Positions 24,630 through 33,278 of a stretch of DNA of 64,000 nucleotides are shown piece by piece. Origin of the DNA: Hymenobacter pini (GTDB lineage Bacteria > Bacteroidota > Bacteroidia > Cytophagales > Hymenobacteraceae); assembly GCF_020421205.1 (NCBI RefSeq), contig NZ_JAIZZH010000005.1:310001-374000 (forward strand). The letters are read 5' to 3'. Each line of letters begins with the position of its first letter. The first letter of the stretch is position 1. Below the pieces are notes generated by a model. It was not told where the DNA came from. It saw nothing but the letters and a program-made list of their open reading frames with translations, and made no database searches. The position numbers and the translations under genes were made by a program.

Positions 24630-25862
24630 ATGAAGACCCAATATAGCCACGCCAAGCGTGAACAATACGGCCGCCTGCTGGCTGCGCTGCTCTGCGACGA
24701 TTACTTCGGGGCCCGCCCCACGGCCACTCTCGACGGGCCAGCGGTACTGCGCTTCACCCCCATCCGGCAGGTAAACCTGTTTGTAGTGCAGCAGCTGTTG
24801 CAGAAGTGGACGGCCGAAATGGCCCAGCTCCGCAGCCCATATTTCGATTTTGAGGATGCGGACGTGCGCCAGGCGCTCACGCAGTTCATGAACGTACTGT
24901 CGAGGCGCATCAAAATCAGCCGGCCCGCTTTCGAGCCGCTGTTGGCTGAGGCCATTACCGATACGCTGAACGGCTGCCTCGACCCGACCGATACCTTTGC
25001 CCGCAAGCTGCTGGGCGACTCTACCGGCCATACTCCCGAAAAGCTCCGCGAAGCCCTGCGCTACCTCGATATAAATAAGTCAGTGTTCGAAGGCTTTTTG
25101 AGTGCTTTGCCGGCGGGCCAGGAGATGGAGCGGGATTATCTGCTGAGCCGGTTCCGGTTGCATTGCGAGTCCGATCAGCAGCTTCACCCCGTCACGTCGC
25201 TGGTGGAACAGTTCAACGAACTGCTCCCACTCACGGAGGAGGAACTGTACGAAAACCGCCCCGCTGAGCAAGCAGCCCCAGCAGCTGCGCCAACTGCAGC
25301 TACCCCACCGGCTGCAGCTCCAGTTGCGGCCGCAGCTGCGCCGGTGCCAACTCCGGAGGCCTCGGCTACTCCCGAAGCTCCCGCCACAGAACCGGAACCT
25401 GCAAAGCCCGCTCAAGCCATCAACCCACTGCCCGCCGAGCAGCCAGCGCCTACCCCAGCAGCCCCGCCGGCGCCGCAACCGGAGCCAGCCGCTTCTCAGC
25501 CTGAAGCCGCCCCGGACAACGTACCGCTGTACCAGAAGCTGAAAGCCGAGCAGCCAGCTGCACCTTCCCTAAGCGAAACTCTGCGCCAGGAGCGCGCCGC
25601 CACACTGGCCGACAAAGCACCCAAAGTAGAGTCGCTCCGCGAGGCCATTTCCATCAATCAGCGGTTCAGCTTTATCAATGAGCTGTTCAACGGCGAGAAC
25701 ATGGAGTATCACGCCGCTATTCAACATCTGGACACCATGCCCAACGCGGATTTGGCCCGCCAGTACGTGACGGAGGATTTGGCTGGTAAATACCAGTGGG
25801 TACGCAAGGATGAGCACGTGGCCAAGCTCCTGAAGCTCATTGACCGAAAATTCAACGGGTAG
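24630..25862 (+). CDS. Hypothetical protein with Pro/Ala-rich linker
   Basis: A 410-residue cytoplasmic protein without signal or membrane segments. Residues 1-205 are mainly helical (MKTQYSHAKREQYGRLLAALL at the start). Residues about 210-320 are a linker of Ala, Pro, Glu and Gln of low complexity. Residues about 325-410 form a compact domain with EAISINQRFSFINELFNGEN and LARQYVTEDLAGKYQW, a pattern I know from conserved Bacteroidota hypothetical proteins. The organisation suggests a scaffold or an adaptor. TAACTTGC at 24602 could be its -7 box, overlapping the divergent ferredoxin start. Confidence 0.85.
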   Translation: MKTQYSHAKREQYGRLLAALLCDDYFGARPTATLDGPAVLRFTPIRQVNLFVVQQLLQKWTAEMAQLRSPYFDFEDADVRQALTQFMNVLSRRIKISRPAFEPLLAEAITDTLNGCLDPTDTFARKLLGDSTGHTPEKLREALRYLDINKSVFEGFLSALPAGQEMERDYLLSRFRLHCESDQQLHPVTSLVEQFNELLPLTEEELYENRPAEQAAPAAAPTAATPPAAAPVAAAAAPVPTPEASATPEAPATEPEPAKPAQAINPLPAEQPAPTPAAPPAPQPEPAASQPEAAPDNVPLYQKLKAEQPAAPSLSETLRQERAATLADKAPKVESLREAISINQRFSFINELFNGENMEYHAAIQHLDTMPNADLARQYVTEDLAGKYQWVRKDEHVAKLLKLIDRKFNG

Positions 25863-25885
25863 GCTTTTCTGAACCGCTTGTACTT

Positions 25886-25914
25886 CCGCCGTCCGATGTT
25901 ACATCGGGCGGCGG
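25886..25914 (+). terminator. Terminator of the linker-protein gene
   Basis: A 13-bp stem with one G-U pair (25886-25898 with 25902-25914), a TTA loop and a following tgtttt run. It overlaps the 5' end of a longer reading of the next gene and so argues for the later start at 25944. Confidence 0.82.
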
Positions 25915-25943
25915 AGTTGTTTTGGTGGCTTACCTTGCAGCAT

Positions 25944-27005
25944 ATGGTACCTGCTGTTTCGTTGCGCTGGCCCCGGTGGCTGGTGGTGTATGTGCTGGCG
26001 CTGGGGCTGGTAGCCGGCCCGGCTTATACCATGTACGTGCACTATAATTTCTCCCACTCCCTGGATACCCGCAGCTACTTGAGCATGGCGCGGGGGCAGT
26101 TTGACGGGGTAAGTATTACGCGGCGCTACCGGGTGCTGGTGCCCGCCGCCGCTGCCACCGTAGCATGGCCCATAGAGCAAGTGTACGGCCGAATATGGCC
26201 CCAGCGCGCCACTTCCGAGTGGCCCTTGCGGCTGGCTTTTTACATGGTGAACTGCCTGCTGATGGCTGGGGTAGGCTTGGTACTGTTCCGTACGTGCCTA
26301 CTGTACGGGGCCGCGCCTCCGGCCGCAGTGCTAGCCGTAGCTGCCGTGCTGGCGAGCCGCTGGGCCGTGTATATGGCGGGGTTGCCTCTGGTGGACAGCT
26401 TGTACCTGCTAGTATGTGCGCTGGCCTTCTACGGGGTGAAGGCCCGCTCCGCGGCAGCGCTGGTTGCCGTGTATCTGCTGGCTCCGCAGGCCAAGGAATC
26501 GGCTGTTTTCTTGGTGCCGTGGCTGCTGCTGTACGGCCGGCCGGCGCTACGGTGGCCGGCGCAGCTGGCGTGGCTGGCGGTGGGCGGCGCAGCGGCGGTG
26601 GCCGTGCGGTTCTGGATTGACAACCAAGTAGGAGCCCCACCCGCCGAAAGCGTGCACAACGCCCTGGCTCATATCGAGAACCTCACGTACTCGCTACGGC
26701 GGCTGGCTTCGGTGAAAGGAATAGGCGAAATCTTCAGCATTTTCGGGTTTTTCAGCCTGGTGCTGGTGGCGGGTGGGCGCTCGGCAAGCAGCCGGCAGCA
26801 CTGGATTCCGGCCCTGGGTTGGCCGGGGCTGGGCGTGGTACTGGTGGTGGGCGTGCACATGCTGCTCTCCGGCGACCTGGGCCGGATGGGCTACCTCGCG
26901 GCCCCGGTGTTTGCCGTAGCCTGTGCCCGCATTCTCACCTACGACCCACTATTCCGCTGGTTGAGTAGCACGCCGGACGCTACACCCGGCCAAGATGCCT
27001 CGTAG
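25944..27005 (+). CDS. Multi-pass membrane protein, GT-C-like
   Basis: A 353-residue membrane protein with about nine helices. After the first helix comes DTRSYLSMARGQFDG, a short luminal loop with an acidic residue as in GT-C glycosyltransferases such as ArnT, then YRVLVPAAA. Conserved QAKESAVFLVPWLLL recalls membrane glycosyltransferases too. No substrate can be named. The start at 25944 is preferred because the upstream starts lie in the terminator of the previous gene and TTACCTTGC just before 25944 looks like a -7 box. Its 3' end overlaps the convergent neighbour by 26 bases. Confidence 0.78.
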   Translation: MVPAVSLRWPRWLVVYVLALGLVAGPAYTMYVHYNFSHSLDTRSYLSMARGQFDGVSITRRYRVLVPAAAATVAWPIEQVYGRIWPQRATSEWPLRLAFYMVNCLLMAGVGLVLFRTCLLYGAAPPAAVLAVAAVLASRWAVYMAGLPLVDSLYLLVCALAFYGVKARSAAALVAVYLLAPQAKESAVFLVPWLLLYGRPALRWPAQLAWLAVGGAAAVAVRFWIDNQVGAPPAESVHNALAHIENLTYSLRRLASVKGIGEIFSIFGFFSLVLVAGGRSASSRQHWIPALGWPGLGVVLVVGVHMLLSGDLGRMGYLAAPVFAVACARILTYDPLFRWLSSTPDATPGQDAS

Positions 27006-28332
27006 CTGGCAGCCCCGCCCCGGCAGCCGCCAACAGCAGTGGCAGTATCGGTACAACAAACCGGGCGGCCCCTAGCGGCCCCGTGAGCAGGGCCACATAG
27101 GCCACCAGTCCCAGTATTACCAACCGCATGGCCCGCGGGTACACCCGCGTCAGCCCAAACCGGATTATCAGCCCCAGCCGCGCTACGTTTGCCAAAAATA
27201 TCAACCCCAACCCCAGCAGTAGGCCCACCGGCAATTGCTGCAGTTGTTGCGCGGCCGCTATGTACTGGCCTTGGTTGAGTAGGCGCAGAAGACTCGTGGT
27301 AGTGGGTTGCGACAGACGCAGAAAGTGTACGGCGTCAAAGCGGCCGGGGTCGAGCAGCAGCGTGAGCATACCTCGTAGGTGCTGACCGGTATAGGCCACC
27401 GGATGGCGCAACAGCGCAGCCATACCAGCGTGCTGCACATACTGCTGCTGCTCGGCAAATGTGGGCCGTTGATTGGCGGCAGCCAGCGTGCCATGCACGA
27501 ATTTCTCGGCGGCAGCCGGGCCTTCGGTAGTTTGCAGCACGCCCCGCACGTTGTAGCGCAGCAGGTTGATTTCGGTGATGCTAGAGAAGTGGAAATAGCC
27601 GGTACGGGCTTCGTTGCGGGCCATCCATCCCAGCGTTGCTACCACCGGCAAGGCAGCTACCACTACCAGCCACGGCCGACGCTGCCGCCAGCTAATTACC
27701 CCTACCAGCACCAACAACAGCAGCGCAAATGGGCCGAACACTGGTTTGGTGAGTAGTGCCAGCATGGTGGCCCCCGCCGCCCAAGCCAAGTGCCGAGCCT
27801 GCCAGCCCTCCGTACAGAAAGCCACCAAACTCAGCCATAGTCCCACCACTGCCGTTTGCAGCAGTACTTCGCTCATCAGTACATTAGCGTAGATGAACTG
27901 TGCCGGGGCCGCGGCAGTCAGCAACAGCACCAACGCCCACTGCCGCTGGTTTAGGCCGCCGGTTTGTGCTACCAGCCACCGTAGCGCCAAACCCAGGTTT
28001 AGCAGGCTCAGCAGGTTTTGTAGCAACAGTGTCCCCCACGGAAAGCCCTGGCCCGCCCCACCTGTCAGCCACAACCACACCGGGTAAGCTGGTGGGCGGA
28101 TGCTGTACTCCTGTAACTGCAGAGGCTTCTCACTGAGCGGCAGCGCGTACAGCACGCCTGCGTCGCGCAGGTTACGCGCCGCCTGCACGTACCGGTCAGA
28201 ATCCGGAAAAAAGGGCTGCCGATGGCAGAGCTGCCACCCCAGCGCCAGTAGATGCAGCAGTACCAGCCAGCCCCACACCCAGCGGGGCACGGCCGGCCGG
28301 CAAGCACACAGCGGCAAGGAAGTAGCAGTCAT
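26980..28332 (-). CDS. GT-C family membrane glycosyltransferase (ArnT-like)
   Basis: A 450-residue protein with about eleven membrane helices. The first loop has FFPDSDRYVQAARNLRDAG and then SIRPPAYPVWLWL, the pattern of the dolichyl/undecaprenyl-phosphate-mannose transferase superfamily (PMT_2/glycosyltransferase 39), which moves a lipid-linked sugar to a glycan or protein on the periplasmic side. It is convergent with another GT-C-like protein and lies 71 bases from rodA. An ATG 16 codons upstream is possible. Confidence 0.85.
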   Translation of the reverse strand: MTATSLPLCACRPAVPRWVWGWLVLLHLLALGWQLCHRQPFFPDSDRYVQAARNLRDAGVLYALPLSEKPLQLQEYSIRPPAYPVWLWLTGGAGQGFPWGTLLLQNLLSLLNLGLALRWLVAQTGGLNQRQWALVLLLTAAAPAQFIYANVLMSEVLLQTAVVGLWLSLVAFCTEGWQARHLAWAAGATMLALLTKPVFGPFALLLLVLVGVISWRQRRPWLVVVAALPVVATLGWMARNEARTGYFHFSSITEINLLRYNVRGVLQTTEGPAAAEKFVHGTLAAANQRPTFAEQQQYVQHAGMAALLRHPVAYTGQHLRGMLTLLLDPGRFDAVHFLRLSQPTTTSLLRLLNQGQYIAAAQQLQQLPVGLLLGLGLIFLANVARLGLIIRFGLTRVYPRAMRLVILGLVAYVALLTGPLGAARFVVPILPLLLAAAGAGLPATRHLGRV

Positions 28333-28403
28333 GCTTGCAAAGAAACAGCCCAGAATGAGAAGCTGTGAATTACATTTCACCCCAAGCTTCGGCCCTGCCC
28401 TTC

Positions 28404-29702
28404 CTAATACCGCTCCAAGTCCTGCTTGCGGTAGGCATCAATGGCCAGCAGGATGAACAGCAGCGTGGTGAACGACCAGAGCGAGGAGCCGCCGTAGCTG
28501 AAGAACGGTAGCGGAATACCTACCACCGGGGCCAGCCCGATGGTCATCCCAATATTCACGCAGAAGTGAAAGAAGATGATACTGGCCACACAGTACCCGT
28601 AGGTTCGGCCGAATACCGATTTCTGCCGCTCGGCTACGTACACAATGCGCGCCAGCAGCACCATGAAGAGGACTATGGTTACGGTAGTACCCAGCCAGCC
28701 CCACTCCTCGCCTACCGTGCAGAAAATGAAGTCGGTACTCTGGGCCGGTACGAAGTCGAACTTGGTTTGGGTACCCTGCAGAAAGCCCTTGCCGGCAAAC
28801 CCGCCCGAGCCAATAGCAATTTTCGACTGTGTGACGTTCCAGCCCACGCCCAGGGGGTCGGCTGAGGGGTTGATAAGCACTTCAATGCGCTTGCGCTGGT
28901 GCGGCTGCAGTACGTTGTTAAAGAAAAAGTCAACCCCGAACACCATCCCAATCACCACCGCCCACACGCTCAGTGACAAGGGTAAATGGTGCCGCCACAG
29001 TTTGGAGTTGAAGCCAAAGGCTACCGCCAGAATCAGGGTAAACGTCCCAATCAGCCATAGCTTGGGTACCAGCAGCGCCAAAATCAGGATAACTCCGCCG
29101 GCGGCCAGAATCACCAGAATCAGCGGCGACATACCTTCCCGGAAATAGGCCAGCAGAAAGGCGGCAAATACCAAGGCCTGCCCGGTTTCGTTGGCGGCCA
29201 GGATGAGCAGCGGGGGCAGCAGTGTGATGCCGGCCAGCACCAGCTGGTCGCGGAAGTTCTGCTGGCGCAGGTTGATGCTGGCCATGTAGCGCGAGGCCGC
29301 CAGCGCCGTAATAAACTTGGCAAACTCGGCCGGTTGCAGGCGCATGGGTCCCAGCTCCAGCCAGGAGCGGGACCCTCCTATGGGCCGGGCAATAAACGGC
29401 GTGATGATGAGCAGCACAATCATGCCGCCATACAGCGCGAAGGCAAACGTGTCGTAGGCTTTATAGTTGATAACCAACAATATCACAATGAGTGCCACGG
29501 CAGTAGCAACCCACAGTATCTGCTTAAACCAATCGTAGGCCATCAGCTCCGAAAAGCCCAAGCTGCTCAGAGGGTTAGCGGGAGCATCAGGCGAGTAGCT
29601 GGCCGCGTACACGTTCAGCCAGCCCACGCCTACCATAACCAGGTAAATGAGCACCGTTACCCAATCGATGCTGCGGCTATAACGGGCAGGAGAAGTTGGC
29701 AT
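28404..29702 (-). CDS. rodA: Rod shape-determining protein RodA (SEDS glycosyltransferase)
   Basis: A 432-residue SEDS-family peptidoglycan polymerase with ten helices. Typical motifs are GGSRSWLELGPMRLQPAEFAKF and, near the C-terminus, GEEWGWLGTT, then IGLAPVVGIPLPFFSYGGSS. It works with PBP2 in lateral wall synthesis under MreB control. It is the last gene of the mreB-mreC-mreD-PBP2-rodA set and lies 87 bases after PBP2. Confidence 0.97.
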   Translation of the reverse strand: MPTSPARYSRSIDWVTVLIYLVMVGVGWLNVYAASYSPDAPANPLSSLGFSELMAYDWFKQILWVATAVALIVILLVINYKAYDTFAFALYGGMIVLLIITPFIARPIGGSRSWLELGPMRLQPAEFAKFITALAASRYMASINLRQQNFRDQLVLAGITLLPPLLILAANETGQALVFAAFLLAYFREGMSPLILVILAAGGVILILALLVPKLWLIGTFTLILAVAFGFNSKLWRHHLPLSLSVWAVVIGMVFGVDFFFNNVLQPHQRKRIEVLINPSADPLGVGWNVTQSKIAIGSGGFAGKGFLQGTQTKFDFVPAQSTDFIFCTVGEEWGWLGTTVTIVLFMVLLARIVYVAERQKSVFGRTYGYCVASIIFFHFCVNIGMTIGLAPVVGIPLPFFSYGGSSLWSFTTLLFILLAIDAYRKQDLERY

Positions 29703-29789
29703 AGGAGAACGTCATTCCAAGGTAAGCAAGAAGCCAGGGTGTACTGCTTTGCAAGCGGCTTAGAAGCCCGGCTATACCTGGAGTATCAG

Positions 29790-31628
29790 TTAATGATGTT
29801 TAACAAATCGTTCGGCGGGGCCGGGCAGCCACTCTTCCCAGCGGTGTCGCCAGGGGGCCACTTTGCCGCGCAGGTATTTTTCCATGACCAGCGAGGCCAG
29901 TGGCGCGGCCGAGCTACCCCCAAAGCCGGCGTTTTCGATGAAGACCACAATAGCAATCTTGGGGTCCTCGGCCGGGGCAAAGGCGGCAAACGTAGCGTGG
30001 TCGTCGCCGTGGGGGTTTTGCACGGTACCGGTTTTGCCGGCTACTGAAATACCTACATCGAGCAGGCTGGCGGCGCTGCCCGTACCGCCGCGGCCGTCCA
30101 CTACGCCCTGCATACCGGGAATAATTTCCTCGAAGTGGATGGGGTCGACGCCCACGGTATGTTTCACCTGGAATTGGGGTAGCGGCCCGCCCTGCCCAAT
30201 GCCTTTCACGAAGTGCGGGGTGTAGTACCAGCCCCGGTTGGCAATGGTAGCCATTACATTGGCCATCTGCAGGCCCGTAATGCCCACCTCGCCCTGCCCG
30301 ATGCTGAGTGAGTACACCGTGCGGAAGTTCCAGCGGTGGTAGCCGTTGCGCTTGTCGTAGAAGTCGGAGGACGGAATCAGGCCCTTCTTCTCCTGCGACA
30401 TATCCACGCCCAGCTTCTCGCCCAGCCCAAACTTCATTACCTGCCGCCGCCACTCGGCCAGGCCCAAGCGGGCATCCTCGAAGCGGTTGGTGGAGCGCCC
30501 GCGCATCACGGCGGTGCGCATCACCTGGTAGAAATAGGGGTTACAGCTGTTTTTGATGGCAATGCCCACGTTGCTGGGGTACTCGTGGCGGTGGGTGCAG
30601 CGCACCAGCTTCCAGTTGCACGGAAACCCGGTTTGCGGCGATACCACGCCCATCTGCAGCGCCACCAGCTCGTTCACCAGCTTAAAGGTGGAGCCGGGCG
30701 GGTAGGTGGCCATGAGGGGACGGTTGAACAGGGGCCGCTCGGGGTTATTAAGCAGCTCCATGTACCGGTTGCCCATACCCTTGCCCGACAGCGTAGCGGG
30801 GTCGAACGACGGGGCCGACACAAACACCAGGATTTCGCCGGTTTTGGGGTCGAGGGCTACCACGGAGCCCCGCTTGCCGGCCATCAGCTTCTCAGCATAC
30901 TCCTGCAGCTCTGAGTCGAGGCTCAGGTGCAAATCCTGCCCGGCTACCGACAGCGTATCAAACTCGCCGCCCCGGAAGGCGCCTTTTTCGATGCCCCGCA
31001 CGTTCACCATACGGTACTGCACGCCGCGCCGGCCCATCAGCTTATCCTCGTAATACGACTCCAACCCCGTGATGCCTAGAAACTCGCCGGGCTGGTACTT
31101 GGCGTACTTGGGCTTCTCCAGGAAGGCTGGGGTAATGGCGCCCACATAGCCCAGAGCGTGGGCCATGTTGTGGGTGTTGTAGGAGCGGGCCATGCGGGCT
31201 TTCACGCTGAAGCCCGGAAAGTCGATAAGATTGTCCTGAATGGCGGCCAGCTCGGGCGTGCTCAGGTTTTGCACCAGCGGTGAGGCTTTCACCCGGCTGA
31301 AGGCTTTGGCAGCTTTCAGGCTTTCGCGCACCTCCTCCACGGGCAGCTGCAGCAGTTGGCAGAAGCGGGCGGTATCCAGCTGTTTCACCTCGCGGGGCAC
31401 CACCATCAGGTCGTACACCGGCGTGTTCTGCACCAGAATCTGGCCCTTCCGGTCGTAGATGAGGCCCCGGTAGGGCGTTTGCACAATACGCTGGAGCGTG
31501 TTGCGGTCGGCGGCTAGCTTGTAGCTACCATCCAGCACCTGGATATAAAAGAGGCGGGCCGCAAACACCAGCGCGACGGTCAGGAAGATTGCCTGAACTA
31601 CGTACTTGCGGCCTTCAAGGTATTGCAA
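29790..31628 (-). CDS. mrdA: Penicillin-binding protein 2 (transpeptidase)
   Basis: A 612-residue class B penicillin-binding protein that cross-links peptidoglycan during elongation. One N-terminal membrane helix (about 10-30) is followed by the pedestal with RGLIYDRKGQILVQN. Transpeptidase motifs are STFK at 313-316, SCN at 361-363 and KTG at 532-534. The start codon is TTG (31628); MQYLEGRKYV agrees with the family, and no ATG fits. A hairpin and a -7-like box precede it, so it may have its own promoter in addition to reading from mreB. Confidence 0.96.
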   Translation of the reverse strand: MQYLEGRKYVVQAIFLTVALVFAARLFYIQVLDGSYKLAADRNTLQRIVQTPYRGLIYDRKGQILVQNTPVYDLMVVPREVKQLDTARFCQLLQLPVEEVRESLKAAKAFSRVKASPLVQNLSTPELAAIQDNLIDFPGFSVKARMARSYNTHNMAHALGYVGAITPAFLEKPKYAKYQPGEFLGITGLESYYEDKLMGRRGVQYRMVNVRGIEKGAFRGGEFDTLSVAGQDLHLSLDSELQEYAEKLMAGKRGSVVALDPKTGEILVFVSAPSFDPATLSGKGMGNRYMELLNNPERPLFNRPLMATYPPGSTFKLVNELVALQMGVVSPQTGFPCNWKLVRCTHRHEYPSNVGIAIKNSCNPYFYQVMRTAVMRGRSTNRFEDARLGLAEWRRQVMKFGLGEKLGVDMSQEKKGLIPSSDFYDKRNGYHRWNFRTVYSLSIGQGEVGITGLQMANVMATIANRGWYYTPHFVKGIGQGGPLPQFQVKHTVGVDPIHFEEIIPGMQGVVDGRGGTGSAASLLDVGISVAGKTGTVQNPHGDDHATFAAFAPAEDPKIAIVVFIENAGFGGSSAAPLASLVMEKYLRGKVAPWRHRWEEWLPGPAERFVKHH

Positions 31629-31653
31629 AGCGGAAAAGTCTGAAAAGAAATGA

Positions 31654-31685
31654 GTTCCGACGCTTCCGTCGGAACCACAAAGATA
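31654..31685 (-). promoter_or_regulatory. -7 box and leader hairpin ahead of PBP2
   Basis: The minus strand reads TATCTTTG (31678-31685), an exact TAnnTTTG, without a clear -33 box. It is followed by a perfect 9-bp stem with tetraloop GAAG (31654-31675). Confidence 0.45.
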
Positions 31686-31705
31686 CTTCAGGAAGTGATG
31701 AGCAC

Positions 31706-32242
31706 CTACCGGCTCCGGCGCCGCGTGGGGAAGAATACCAACTGAATAATCAGCAGCGTGAGGCCGGTGTAGAGCGTACTCACCACAATTTTGGCCAGCG
31801 TAATACCCGGCACGCGGAAAGAACCCAGCTCAAGCAGAAAAAATGCCACGTGGTGAATACTTATCAGCATCGCCAGGTACACCACCATCCACTGCCAGCC
31901 CATTTGGTGGATGTTCACCGCATCCTGGGAGTCGTACCCGTCGCGGGGCGTAAGCAACCGCAACACCCAGGGCCTCAAGTACATAATCAGCACGGCGGCG
32001 GCCGCATGTACGCCCCCGGTATCAAATACGGTATCCAGAGTGATGCCCGTGAGGAAGCCCAGCAGCAGCTGTACCACAATGGGCGTATTGATAGGCAGAA
32101 ACAGCAAAAAGCCCAGATAAATCAGGCACCAGCCCAGGTTGAACAGCACAAAATCGGTGCCGCTGATGAGCAGCACATAGAGCGCCAGGTACAGAATACC
32201 CCGGCCGGCCTGCCACAATATTTCCAGTACGCCGCCTCTCAT
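31706..32242 (-). CDS. mreD: Rod shape-determining protein MreD
   Basis: A 178-residue membrane protein with five or six helices that links MreC to the elongation machinery. Identified by position, length and hydropathy, and by segments such as FLLFLPINTPIVVQLLLGFLT. Its ATG overlaps the mreC stop (ATGA), which points to translational coupling. Confidence 0.92.
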   Translation of the reverse strand: MRGGVLEILWQAGRGILYLALYVLLISGTDFVLFNLGWCLIYLGFLLFLPINTPIVVQLLLGFLTGITLDTVFDTGGVHAAAAVLIMYLRPWVLRLLTPRDGYDSQDAVNIHQMGWQWMVVYLAMLISIHHVAFFLLELGSFRVPGITLAKIVVSTLYTGLTLLIIQLVFFPTRRRSR

Positions 32243-33165
32243 GGTCGTTCCTCTGCTTCGGGTTTAATGCCGGCCCGGGCTTCTACCGTATCTCGCTCGG
32301 CCTTGGGGCGACTGGTTACCAGGTACACATACGTCAGGCGGGAGAAATCCACGGCCAGCCGCACCTGCACCGTCCAAAAGTTCTTATCCGGCTCCTTCAC
32401 AAACGACTCAATAGTGCCGATGCGTACGCCCTCCGGGAATACGGCATTGTAGCCCGAGGTAACCACCGTGTCGCCGCGCACCAGCTTGTTCTGGCGGGGT
32501 ACGTTGTCGAGCAGCACGTGCGTGGGGTCGTCGCCCAGCCAGCGTACGGTGCCAATCGTACCATCACGCTGAATGCGGGCCGAAATAGCTGATTTAGAAT
32601 GTAGAACTGAGGTAATGGTAGTGTAGTGCGGGGACGCTACTTTCACGCGGCCCACTACGCCCTCAGCCGATATCACCCCCATGCCCAGTTTCACGCCATC
32701 TACCGTGCCCACATTCAAGGTTAGGTAGTTATCCACGCGGCGTTGCGTGCTACTTACCACCCGGGCCGGAATCAGCGGGTAGTCGGGGTCATGAGCGGCC
32801 AGCTGGCGCAAGCCCAGCAATAATGAGTCAGGACGGCCCAGCAACCGCAGGCGGGCCTGCGTTACGCTGTCTTTGCTAACCGGCAGCGAATCGGCTTGGC
32901 GGCGGCCTAAATCAGAAGGGTACAACTGTTGGCGCAGGCGGGCATTTTCGTGCATCAACTCCCGGTTCACGTCAATCAGCCGGAAATAGTCCTGCACCTG
33001 CGTGCGCCAATCCAGCACCTGCCCTACATAGGCGTTGGCCGAGTTGAAAAACGCCGCCCGCTGGTAGGAGCTGTTGCGCACCAGCAGGTACAAGCTCAAT
33101 ACTTCCAGCACCGCAAATACCAAGATGCCCCGGTAGCGAAACAGAAAGTTGAGCAGGTTATTCAT
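32239..33165 (-). CDS. mreC: Rod shape-determining protein MreC
   Basis: A 308-residue bitopic protein. One N-terminal helix (about 12-28) and a coiled segment (DVNRELMHENARLRQQL) precede the beta-barrel domains, with VISAEGVVGRVKVASPHYTTI and GDTVVTSGYNAVFPEGVRIG typical of the family. MreC binds PBP2 and activates wall synthesis. It is separated from mreB by an inverted heptad array. Confidence 0.96.
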   Translation of the reverse strand: MNNLLNFLFRYRGILVFAVLEVLSLYLLVRNSSYQRAAFFNSANAYVGQVLDWRTQVQDYFRLIDVNRELMHENARLRQQLYPSDLGRRQADSLPVSKDSVTQARLRLLGRPDSLLLGLRQLAAHDPDYPLIPARVVSSTQRRVDNYLTLNVGTVDGVKLGMGVISAEGVVGRVKVASPHYTTITSVLHSKSAISARIQRDGTIGTVRWLGDDPTHVLLDNVPRQNKLVRGDTVVTSGYNAVFPEGVRIGTIESFVKEPDKNFWTVQVRLAVDFSRLTYVYLVTSRPKAERDTVEARAGIKPEAEERP

Positions 33166-33180
33166 GGAAATGAGACATAA

Positions 33181-33267
33181 GACAGTGAGAAGTGAGAAGT
33201 GAGACTTCGTTCAACCACTCCCACACGGGAACCGGAACGAAAATCTCACTTCTCACTTCTCACTGTC
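33181..33267. repeat. Inverted heptad array, copy 3, inside the mre operon
   Basis: Arms 33181-33204 and 33244-33267 are perfect 24-bp complements built from the heptad agaagtg, around a 39-base spacer. The element fills the mreB-mreC gap and should form a hairpin in the shared message. Confidence 0.93.
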
Positions 33268-33278
33268 TCGCTTCTAAA

